From Zea mays (lineage: Eukaryota > Streptophyta > Magnoliopsida > Poales > Poaceae), in the NCBI RefSeq assembly GCF_902167145.1, contig NC_050103.1, positions 30,124,001-30,188,000 on the forward strand: a DNA stretch of 64,000 nt, read 5' to 3'. This document shows positions 35,279 to 44,908 of this stretch, one piece after another. The notes under the pieces are model-generated. The model saw only the letters and a list, made by a program, of their open reading frames with translations. It had not been told where the DNA came from and ran no database searches. The stretch's first letter is position 1. Each line of letters begins with the position of its first letter. The position numbers and the translations under genes were made by a program.

Positions 35279-35740
35279 CCGTTGCACCGTCAGTCCGGTG
35301 CCACACCGGACATGTCTGGTGACCTTTGACTTCGCTGCTCTGACTTCTGCCGCGAACTGTTCATCACTGTTAACTTTTCTAGTCGACCGTTGACACGCAG
35401 TGACCGTTGCTCCTCTGGCTCACCGGACATATCTGGTGCACACCGGACAGTCCGGTGAATTATAGCGGAGCGCGCCTGGCAGAAACCCGAGAGTGGCCTG
35501 TTCGCTTACGCGCAGGCCTGGTGCACTAGACACTATCCGTTGCGCCATAGGCAGCACACTCTCAAGTCTTTTGCTCCAAATTTGTTTGTGTCCCCAACTG
35601 AATTTCTTTCTTGGTTTGTGTTGAACCTTATGCACCTGAGATAAATGACATCTTGACAAACTAGTTAGTCCACGTGGTTTGTGATGAACGTCAACCACCA
35701 AAATTGATTAGAGAAAATGATTAGGTCCATTTTCCTTTCA
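35279..35740 (-). repeat. 5' LTR of element C, outer part
   Basis: Continues the LTR broken at 13999. It holds palindromic CACCGGACAGTCCGGTG and the segment GTGAATTATAGCGGAG, also seen in the LTRs of A at about 7700 and 755. It ends with TTTTCCTTTCA at 35740. The next base begins non-LTR host sequence. Confidence 0.85.
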
Positions 35741-36075
35741 AATTAGCTAGCTAACAAATAGCTACCTAATTATTAACTAATTTACCAAAAATAGCTAATA
35801 GTTGAACTATTAGCTAGGGTATTTGGATGCCTCAACTAATTTTAGCTACTAACTATTAACTCTAGTGCATTTAAACACCCCTTAATTTAGATGAAAGTCT
35901 CCAGAAAAGATGATAAGTTCCGTGGAGTACACAACGGAGTGCTTGTAAGAATAACAATGCGCTTTTCAAGGGTAGCCGGTGTCGCAGCTTCTTCGTTGCG
36001 GCTTCGTGGCCGTTTGTTTCGGTTTCTAGCCTGCTTCTACCAAATATTTCGTTTCTCAATCCGCTTCTATTAGAA
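35741..36075. other. Host sequence between element C and the Helitron; possible MITE remnant
   Basis: 35741-35885 is rich in short inverted TAGCTA/TTAGCT words and ends in TTTAAACACCCCTTAA, which resembles one terminus of a Tourist- or hAT-type MITE whose other end may have been lost with element C. 35900-36075 has a GC-rich stretch (GTTGCGGCTTCGTGG) with no credible frame. The Helitron insertion site is at 36075/36076. Confidence 0.35.
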
Positions 36076-36106
36076 CTAGGTGAGTGCCCGTGCGTTGCAA
36101 CGGAAA
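36076..36106 (-). other. Helitron 3' terminus with hairpin
   Basis: Plus strand CTAGGTGAGTGCCCGTGCG then TTGCAACGG. On the minus strand this gives a CCGT/ACGG stem with an 8-base loop, then GGGCACTCACCTAG, the terminus. The next minus-strand base is T. Confidence 0.88.
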
Positions 36107-37017
36107 CATATAATACCACAATAACTTATGTACAAATGTGTGTTATACTGTTATGAGAAAATATTTCGTAATTCATCTGTGAACCTAGCCATACATAAAT
36201 TTCTGGACATTTTTACATCTAGGAAAAGCATGATCTTCTAGACTTCAACAAGGTGAGAGACAGGCACCTGAACCATGTAGTACTTATTTGCTTGTGCTTC
36301 GTCCTCATATTTTTCTTAAGGAAATCAGCAAGTTAATACACAATGAGCTACATAAAGTAACACTTGGCACATGAAGGTAGGCGGCAATTACTTGTGCAAA
36401 GATTCAATGGTGCTTCAGAAGAACATGGAAAGACAAGGATAGAAAAAATATAGACCCCATTTAATCAAAACGAAAGTACTGTAGTCCTTACAATTACCCC
36501 GCATAATGTAAAACATGATTATTGGAGTACAAACTTGTACATACATATTAATGACATACATGAACAACAAAAATAGCTCACCTCACACGCGACTGAGATT
36601 TCACGACATGGTGCTTTTATAATGTCTCCATTTCCCTATTCTTTATGCCATTTGGGAGTTGCTATTTGTTAATACATACAAAACCAATTACGACACTACC
36701 TACATGTGTGCGCCAAGTTTCCTAAATCATGCAAAACCAAGATAAATCAGCTACAGCTACTATTGGCGCAGCCTTTCAACTATGCTGTTACAGATTTCTT
36801 GAAGCCATCTAATGTGGTATACATAGACTCTTACAGTATGGCCAAATAAACATAAACTAAAGAGCTCAGATGTTAGGCAACTACAGAATACCATCTAAAT
36901 GACGCCATTATGTGCAAGCACGCTATGTGTGAAATAGATGGAGTAATTTTCTTTAGCTTCTACTAAACTCTGTCATGCTCTTGGATCACTTTTAGTTTTA
37001 GAGAAGAGATTACAAAC

Positions 37018-37186
37018 CTGCCATATAGGGATTGGGCCCAGAAATCCCACCCACTCTCTTTTAGCCTGATTGAACAGAGACTTGATGAGTTCAAAAAATC
37101 TTTGAGCCTCTTTCTTCTGCATTTGGATGTTAGATAAGTTGAAACCCCAGTCAGATACTTGCAGCACAGCTTCCTCTACAAATGGC
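37018..37186 (-). pseudogene. Captured exon of an alpha/beta-hydrolase-like gene
   Basis: An open minus-strand segment bounded by AG (intron side, ATGCAAG before GCCATTTG) and a GT donor (GTTTGTAATC after CAG). It encodes VLQVSDWGFNLSNIQMQKKE and later EWVGFLGPIPIWQ. The pattern VSDWGF...GFLGPIHIWQ is familiar from plant alpha/beta-hydrolase proteins, where it lies just before the acid-residue region. Only this exon is recognisable; no Ser-His-Asp triad is present. It is a Helitron-captured fragment, not a gene. The family name is moderately sure. Confidence 0.5.
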
Positions 37187-37465
37187 CTTGCATCTCCCTA
37201 GCGCACAGACTCTGCAACATCTTAATGGTATATGAAGAATTAATCAGAAGATAGAAAAGAAATGAAAAATATGATACGCAAGAAGTAATTGAGAACCAAG
37301 CAGTAAGCATATGCAGCTAGCAACCATCTTATAACTAACTGGCAGCAAGCTACTAAAGCAAAAATAGTGTCCTTATACTGTGATCGTCTAGAAATATGGT
37401 ACGCAAGAAGTTATAAACCCGGCCGTGAGGAGACGCTGCCGCTTGTCGGGCGCGGGCGAGGCCTC

Positions 37466-37525
37466 GGCCGTGATATAATATCTTACTGGTTTCAAAATGA
37501 TATAATACCTTACTGGTTTCATAAA
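37466..37525. repeat. Short tandem duplication in the Helitron
   Basis: GATATAATATCTTACTGGTTTC is followed 27 bases later by GATATAATACCTTACTGGTTTC. Two copies, one substitution within the matched stretch. Confidence 0.7.
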
Positions 37526-38469
37526 ATCTTCTGATTCTTCTTCTTCTGGTGCCCCCTTCTACTGTAGACATCCTTCTCATCATGCTGTATTTTGATTATA
37601 GAAAACAAGTCAGCTACCAAATAATACGCGTTTTGATTAACCAAAAGAGCAGGCTAAACTCATTTTTTTAATCATTTATGGACATAATTAAACTACAACC
37701 AAACAGAGCTTGGAACAAGTTCCTTGTGCAAATTAAGCAAGTTAATTGTTGAATCAAAGTTCAAAAGAGAAGCAGCAATTGTTAAATGAACATCAATAGA
37801 AAATAAATTGTTGAAAGAAAAGTGTGGAAACCTTGGCGAAGGTCCTTGGACGGCCTGCTGAAGTACCAGCCACTGCATTCAATTCCACATGAATCGTATG
37901 AGAGATTGTAAGAACAAAGGGTCAGCTCGCTAGGAAGAAATACCAAACTAAGCATAACGAGTTGTTTGATGTATGTTCTAGCAAGTTACTTTGTTTACTA
38001 AGGAGGAGGAGATAAGCCTTGAGACTACCAGAGAGAAACCCGGCCGTGAGAAAGCCCAGGGTCAGAGAAGGCGCACTCACCATAGCTAGGCCGACGAGAT
38101 TTTGGGGCAGAGCAGGATGCCAAGATCAGATTATTTAACTTGGGATCGTATTAAAGAGCGGCATCATGTCATTTACTGAACTTACATATATAAAAAGGTA
38201 ATTCCAGAACTACGAAAGGGAAATTATTCACAATGGGAAACAACATAGAAGGGAAGAAATAAGAGATGACAGGTTGATCATTAATCATGCAAAACAAATT
38301 ATTGATGTTTAAAACAATAGAAAAAAATCAATTCCGGAATCATATTTTTTTTCAGTATTGTAACTCAATAGACTACACCTACAGTGTTTTAGCTACGACA
38401 AAAAGATGATTAGAAGATCTGATAAAAAAATCCAAGCTGGTGGGAATTCATTGGAAAGAGAAACCACAC

Positions 38470-38580
38470 CGAATTTGGCGACGACGGCATAGTACAGGTC
38501 GAGCTTCCTCTTGAGCACCACAGCGTACGCGTCGGGGTCGCTGCCGCCTCTGCCGCTAAAGCTCACCTCCACCACGTCAT
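38470..38580 (-). pseudogene. Captured fragment resembling a group-C bZIP N-terminal region
   Basis: Minus-strand reading gives SDPDAYAVVLKRKLDLYYAV followed by VAKFG. Group-C plant bZIP factors (opaque2-like and relatives) carry a conserved DPxxYxAxLKxKLxxxCAAVA block upstream of the basic region, and this fragment matches that pattern. No basic region or leucine zipper is visible nearby. The match is short and from memory, so it could be another family. Confidence 0.4.
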
Positions 38581-39344
38581 AATCTTGGTTTATGTTTTTC
38601 CAATGAATTGATCTCAAACATAATATTGGATTATTTACTCCTGTTTGGTCTGTGCATGATTGACATTCAGGAACGGTATGAACTCTAGAGATAATCAAAT
38701 TATCCTTTAGGTAGATAGACAGAGCTTCAAATGAATTGACAAGACAGTCCCAGATAAACATGCAAAAATATCATATTTCATTTTAAGAAATATAGAGCAA
38801 TTCTTTCACACATGTTGGTCAAGAACGAGACCTAGAACTCAACTTTCCTGAAAATTAAGAAAATATCATAATACGATTGTATAGCTATTTGTGCATGTCC
38901 CTACCTTGCAAACCAGATAAACTGTTTCCATTAGTGCTCATCGGGGTAAATCATGAAAGTTAAGGAAATCAATCATAAAACACAAAATGTTTCAATTTTT
39001 TTTACTTCTGAGAGATGATCAGAACTTTCAAGATCCTAAAGTCATTCAGCCTGTCAGGAGTTGGTGGAGCTTAAGGAAACACAAGAAAATCAACTGTTCT
39101 ATTGGTATATCCAAGAAATTGAATTGCATAATCATGAATCTGTGACTGTTACTGTCTGAATTTTTTCGCTTATAGTGAGTTGTAACCCTAAAAAATAGTG
39201 TGTACCGGTTAAACTGGCGGGGCTTAAACTACACAATGAGTAACTCGATCCTCAACTTTCTCATAAATTGAAATACCGAACCAAAGTGACAAAATCCTTC
39301 GATACGTTGGCAATTGGCATTCAAAATTTGAATATATGTGACGA

Positions 39345-39445
39345 TGCATAAAACATGGATTCCCTTCACACGGAAAGGCAAACTATTTTCCTTCACACGG
39401 AAAGCTACTGTGCATAAAACATGGATTCCCTTCACACGGAAAGAT
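39345..39445. repeat. Duplicated 30-bp block in the Helitron
   Basis: GCATAAAACATGGATTCCC then TTCACACGGAAAG occurs at about 39345-39376 and again at about 39412-39443. A partial third copy of TTCACACGGAAAG lies between them. Confidence 0.7.
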
Positions 39446-41367
39446 ACATGTTATATAGGAACAGAGTTGAGATAGCATTGACCAAAGCTACAAATTCCAA
39501 AGAGGCAGCAGCGAGAAAAGAAATGTCTAGTGCTAGAGTTCATGTGATGTGCTAGAGTTTGGCATGTAACAGTCACAGATTAGCTACAAATTCAAAGTTT
39601 GGCATGTAATGGCCTTCATGTGATGTGCTAGAGTTTCAGAATGTCTAGTGCTACAAAAAAAGGACAATAGGTGAATTATAGTAGTATAGGGAGACAGCCG
39701 ACCTTGCAAGGGCAAAGACTCATCAATCACTCTCATGATATAATTGTCCAAGCAACTGATGACATGAACCCCACTGTCACACATGCAAAGTATTCAATCA
39801 TGGACATGTTAATTGCATCAAAAGTTGCCATCATGCTAGTAATGAGTAGTAATGTTACAACAAAGAAAATAGTGAAAGATTACTTGGTGTTGCTCTTTGA
39901 TTAATGCTCTCCATGCACTTGCAGTAAAAACACACACTTGACAGTTTACCATGCATCTCTAATTTAATTACCTTGCGGTAAGGCACATGAGCTCTGCTCC
40001 AGTAGTATAAAACAAAGAGCAGCATTGGATCCATGACCAAAATAAGCCCCATGCGTAATTCTCATATAAATGTGTGCGCTCCTTAGATATTGGAAAAAGT
40101 CTATTTGACCCTCTAAATACAAATGGAAAGGAAATTATGTAAATGATAAAAAAAACTAACCTAGGAATTCCCCTCTCCTTCCATTTAGTATTCAGCTAAG
40201 CCATAAGTGCCTAATCGGCCACCAAAATGGTCTGACTTAAATAGACCTAACAGGAAAACATAGGATAAAAGCAAAAGCACCATGTTCTCAAATTCTCGTG
40301 ATTTTTGTTGATACGTTTTTGTAAATAAAAAGAAGTTTTGACATATTTAGGCAAATTCAAACCTTCAAATTTACCTGTTATTTTAGTCTATCGTACCAAC
40401 TGCAATGTCGCATCGAAGACAGTCAGCTATTGCTCGGTTGCCATCTCAGAGAGGCCTGGAGCTCCAACTGCCAACGCTTCATCATCAAATCCATGAGTTA
40501 AAACTCTTAGAAAACTTTAAATTTGTCACGGGAATAATACAAAAGTATTAATTTGGATATCACACAGTCATACAAATCTAGCAGTAGTAGAACTTGTAGT
40601 TAACCATATCATGAAAGAATCGTACCAAAGCTAGCACAATATCAGGGTAAAAAACTGAAGCCACCAGATGTAAAACATGGGCATGTTCGTGGCGGAGATG
40701 AGCAGCGACTCATACCAGTTGCTAGGCATGTCGGAGCGGGGCATACTGCTCGTCTTCTTTGCGCGGCATGATAGCTAGATATTACTAACTTGTCACCAGA
40801 AGTCCGGTGATAAGAAACTTAGTATTAATTTTGGTTTTCAATTCTATAAATGTCTCTGCAAAATCATAATAAACTGTGTATGGACGGTGAATGATAGCAT
40901 CTATATATGTTCAAATACATATTTATGGTACATCACATAAAGGAATATGCTAGTGAGTATTTGTATCTAGGACCCACTTTCAAGAATCAAATGCACCAAC
41001 TCTGTAGCAGTCTAGCTCAACCTACTCAGAAGCTTGAATGTCCTCAACTGATTCGAAGAAACTGAAATGGAGTAAAAAGTTATTCTTGCCTTCTTACAAT
41101 CGTACCAAATTTACCTGTTGAAAATACTACTATGTAAAGATAATCTCAGGACTAAAGATAATCATACTAAACTCTGCAGCTATTTTAGAGCACATTACAT
41201 GAATCACACCCATCATACAAGTCTGGATCGTGTGCTCTTATGTTACTGTGACATGGCAAAGTGTATAACAGCATGATGTGATTCAACAGTAACAGGCTAT
41301 GCTCTGCAATTGGGCATAGTAACATGTTACACTTCAACACCGATGGGCCTAAACGGTAAGAACTTAC

Positions 41368-42512
41368 CGTCCTTTGACATTAAACTCTGAATCCAACAGC
41401 AGGAAGCCATTGCCAGCTGCATTCCCCTCCTTGTCCCCAAGGCAAGAAATCATAATGTCGCCAGAAGCAAGGCAATGAGACGTGTGAGGGAACCCAAGCC
41501 CAGTATTCTCAGCAATGTCCTCGGACTCAACCACCTTATGCAAGGATGGCGCCCTTGGATCTGTCGCTGTGTCGACGACATACACACGGTCTGACCTGCA
41601 AATAGCCATTGAAGCGGCACCACAGATTCTCAGTCCTGAGGTCAGCAGTCGAGTAAGACAGCTGATATATTCATCTGATCATCTCCGTTTATTTGATGCA
41701 GTACTCACAGCAACGAAGGCAGGATCAGGAAGCGGCGCTTGGCCGATGGGTCGCCGTGGCAGGAGCTGCAGGAGTTCCAGCCCGAGTGATGCAGCTCGTC
41801 GCCGATGTGGATGACCGGGAGCCTGTGGATCACCTGGGAGTATGTAGGAGAGCTGGGATCCAAATCCACCGTCGCAAGGTAATCCGGTTTGTTAATTCCG
41901 GTGCCTGCATAATTCATGTGTAACCCACTGCACCCATGAATACAAAAATCACAACAAGGCGAACATCTAATCTCTGCAGTGTTCACATGGTTTGTGTGTA
42001 GGCGTTCCCCGGAGTGGAAAGTAGAAACCATGTGAACCCCTGTAAAGTCTTAAACTATGGAAACAGAAAGTATCATCTGTAAACGACATGGAGAAAGCCC
42101 TATTTAATCGAGTTCCAAAACCATTGGGGATCCATGCGGGGAACAATTCTTGTCCGGTGCAGGCTAGGCTAAATTATATAAAAGGGTCGCTTTCCAATTT
42201 CACCCCACCTATCCTGTACTAAATAAACGTTACGAATTGAATTGCTCGCTGATGATCTCCTGACTAATCATCCAAGATCTACGCGCACGTCCCCATATGT
42301 CCGCAGCAGGATCCTCCTGGCTACAGTCCTACAGGCATGGTGAGGCAGAGGAAGCACGCACCGTTGTAGACGCAGGTGACGTAGACGAGCTTCTCCCTGG
42401 GGCCCTTCTCCATGGCCTCCAGCGGCGTGGCGTACCCGGGCCCCTTGGCGGCGTGGCAGCACGCCTTTCCGTTGGCCGCTGCCGCCGTCTCCACAGCTGC
42501 TGCTCCCTCCAT
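41368..42512 (-). pseudogene. Captured 5' part of a selenium-binding-protein (SBP1-type) gene, exons 1-3
   Basis: Exon 1 is 42362-42512 (ATG at 42512; MEGAAAVETAAAANGKACC, then GPGYATPLEAMEKGPREKL). Exon 2 is 41709-41904 ([20 protein letters not shown], with the CSSCHGD motif). Exon 3 is 41368-41595 (APSLHKVVE...[12 protein letters not shown]...[14 protein letters not shown]). Donors are GTGCGT, GTGAGT and GTAAGT; acceptors are TGCAG. Joined, they stay open for about 191 codons. SBP1 family proteins are about 480 residues (methanethiol oxidase activity in animals; selenium/cadmium binding reported in plants). The C-terminal 60 percent is absent, so this is a captured fragment rather than a gene. 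Confidence 0.88.
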
Positions 42513-43052
42513 TATGTGCTGGAGGACAAGGGAGTGGCGGGCATGGGGAGGACAAGGGAGGAGGGGAGGCACGTTGATGGTGTGGTAGGGGCGAACGAGG
42601 CGGGTGAGGGGAACACGCGGGTGAGGGGGCGAGGCCGGAGCTAGTGGATTGGGATGCGGAGTGGGTGTGTGGTTGTTGAGCGGAGGCAAGGTGGGTGCGG
42701 ATCTCCCGGCCATTTCGCGGAGATGGGCAATGTACAACAGTGAGGTGCGCCGTTGGGCCAACGATGGGCCTTTGGTCCACACGCTGGGCCGCACGAACCC
42801 CTAGCACACGCGCACTGGTATAGCATTTGTTTCATTAGTGCCACACCGGCTATTGAAAGTGACGGAACATGGTTTATAAGCATAGTTGTGTATCATATGT
42901 TGCTCACCGAGAGAGATGGAACGTGGCTTATAAACCTGTGTATGAACTGTTTGTTTTGTTGCGCGGGACTAAAGGAGGCAGAACAGCTGTTGGCAGAACG
43001 CGTCAGAGGCAGAACGGCAGACTACTATTGCTTACTTAATAAGTAGTAGAGA

Positions 43053-44153
43053 TTGCTTCTGTAAAAACCATCTGAAGTAACATAAATGCAGAATTTGTCG
43101 AGTCATCGTGACAAGAAATCCGTCGTTTCATAAACCCTAAACCGTGCATACCTTTTCATCTACATCCGCACGTAAGCCTAACAATATTCAAATTCTTGTG
43201 ATAGCTAGATTATCGAGGAATCTAAATTCTTAGAAAATCTTTTTAAGAAGAAAAAAGCTAAAAGTTGTCCCAAACTGAGTCCTCATCTAGTCGGATTGGT
43301 TGGCTGCACGTCGGAAGCCAGGCGCGTGCAAGCGTGCACGTGCATTTTGGGTGTACCAACGGATGCAGCTAAATAGCTCCAAGGTAATTATTTTTGCATC
43401 TATTAATGCATCCACGTCTTCTGTATATAGACAACTAAAGATAAATTTAGATAAAGGGTCTGTTTGGTTCAGCTTTTTTCTGACCAGCTTTTCCGAGAAT
43501 CTAGCTGTGGGGAGAATCTGGCTGTTTAGAGAATCTGAGTATCATTAAAATTACGTGCGGAGGAAGATAAAGTTTTTCATGGGGCTCAGGATCTATAAAG
43601 TGACAGATTACTACTATTGCGACGACTCAACCAATTATATGTTTATGTTGATTTTGAATAGTTTTTACCCAAACGGATTTTATTGAAGCTGGCTGAAAAG
43701 CTGAGTGTTTGGCAGTCTGCAGCAGCTTTTGGTGGCCAGAAGCTGCAAAAAGCCGAAACAAACAGGGGCAAAGTCAACTAGACGGTGATGCCGCCAACCA
43801 ACCCCCTCTGCCCTCATGGCCATTTACACGGTCGCAATAATCTGAGACCTCAGCTCTCAACTATAGCCAACAGGAACGATAGAACAGAGAGTATAACTTC
43901 GGTATTTTTGGAGGGGAACATATCAGTTAAAAGTTAAAACTGTAGCCATTGGTGCAATCGTGCAACAAAACACAAACTTCCAAAACAACCCTTCCTGTGA
44001 GAAACCCTAACTCAGGATTGGGAGTTATATTAATTAACTCAGGTTGTTGGGCCTTACCCATTACATAGGAGTAAAACTGTTATTACACGGATAACACTTC
44101 ACCTCTCCCTTCACTAATCAATCTATCATCCATTTTATAGTCTCTAACAAACC
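43053..44153. other. Intergenic sequence with one MITE
   Basis: No credible frame. Apart from the inverted-repeat element at 43456-43769, I see only low-complexity AT-rich DNA. Confidence 0.5.
43456..43769. mobile_element. MITE with TIRs (GGGTCTGTTTGGTTCAGCTTTTT)
   Basis: Left end GGGTCTGTTTGGTTCAGC and the complement of the right end GCCCCTGTTTGTTTCGGC form clear inverted repeats of about 22 bp. It is 314 bp long and non-coding. The target duplication is unclear (AAA on both sides), so the superfamily is left open (hAT- or PIF-like). Confidence 0.65.
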
Positions 44154-44165
44154 AGTATACCAAAG
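44154..44165. repeat. LINE target duplication, left
   Basis: AGTATACCAAAG; identical to 48648-48659. Confidence 0.93.
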
Positions 44166-44166
44166 G

Positions 44167-44862
44167 TCCCTGGCTGAAAATCTGTTAAAGTCTACTTCAA
44201 CGCTGCCCGCTGGGACTTATGGTATTAGGGCTGGTTTGCAAGCATCCAACACGGTAACAAAGGTTTACTACAGAAAACGGTTGTGTGGGAAGCAGGAAGG
44301 TTCTCTAATTTTAGAGCAGTTGCCTACGATGGAGCTTGATGGTGCACCAATGGCTGTTACATCTCCTTGCTTGGTGGATGCTTCTTCCTCCCATGTTCCT
44401 TCTTCGGATGTGGTTGAGCTCACTACGACTGTGGTAGACACTCTGGTGACTCCAGTTGCGGTGGCTCCTGCGTCCATATGTGGGGGGACTCTCGCTGTTG
44501 AGCAGGAGGTGCTTCATTCACACCAAAGACAAGCCTTCCTTGCGTCCGTTTCCCGGCGGCCTTCCAGAGTTCTGCCTGCTCCTCCCGTACAGCCCTTAAA
44601 ATCAGGTTACAAGCTGCCCAACAAACCAATTCCAAGACGCAGTCGCAGAGTTGCTGGAGTGGGTGTTGAATTTACCTCTGCTGATCTTGACAGTCGTGCT
44701 ACTAGGAAAATCATGAGAGCAGTAGGCATAATTACCAATAATAATGGTATGGATCAGAGGGCGCTTGATGAATATGCAAATCTGTTCAAGACACCCTTGT
44801 CAAGTTCTCATATAAAGGCTCTGGCAGCGCTGTTTGGCTGGCAGCCTCCTGAAGACATGTAG
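44167..44862 (+). pseudogene. LINE ORF1, C-terminal part
   Basis: The frame is open from the truncation point (44167) to a stop at 44862. The first start-like codon in it is TTG at 44236. It has no zinc knuckle, so only the C-terminal portion of the usual plant L1 ORF1 (nucleic-acid chaperone) remains. It includes KPIPRRSRRVAGVGVEF and a helical tail. A 46-bp gap separates it from ORF2. Confidence 0.7.
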
Positions 44863-44908
44863 TTGCTCCCTTTGTCTGCTCTGGTCGCTTCCTGCACCCT
44901 TAAGATAA

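Larger units (their letters stand above)
9122..35740 (-). mobile_element. Element C: decayed Sirevirus, split by elements D and B
   Basis: Own sequence: 9122-13999 plus 35279-35740, minus orientation. The 5' LTR starts at TGAAAGTTGCC (13194), is cut at 13999 by element D, and resumes after D's target duplication to end at TTTCCTTTCA (35740). Rejoined, it is about 1268 bp. The primer site complement is at about 13182-13192. Gag and the first half of pol remain with many breaks. Everything after the integrase C-terminus, including RT, RNase H and the 3' LTR, is missing left of 9122. This is the oldest of the three nested elements. Confidence 0.85.
36076..43052 (-). mobile_element. Helitron with captured gene fragments
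   Basis: On the minus strand it starts TCTCTACTACTTATTAAG (from 43052) and ends CACCTAG (36076). A short hairpin (CCGT...ACGG, 36088-36103) lies 12 bases inside the 3' end. Both ends match the maize Helitron consensus as I know it. Flanks are A before the 5' end and T after the 3' end, as expected for insertion into AT with no target duplication. There is no Rep/helicase coding, so it is non-autonomous. Captured host fragments (selenium-binding protein, alpha/beta hydrolase, probable bZIP) are all on the Helitron's own strand. Confidence 0.88.

Noticed and set aside
42268..42883. 157-179 codon minus frames over the SBP1 exon 1 region
   Set aside because: One frame contains real exon 1 codons but extends upstream into non-coding Pro-rich sequence, and the others are shadows. 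The real coding part is 42362-42512 with a GT donor after it.
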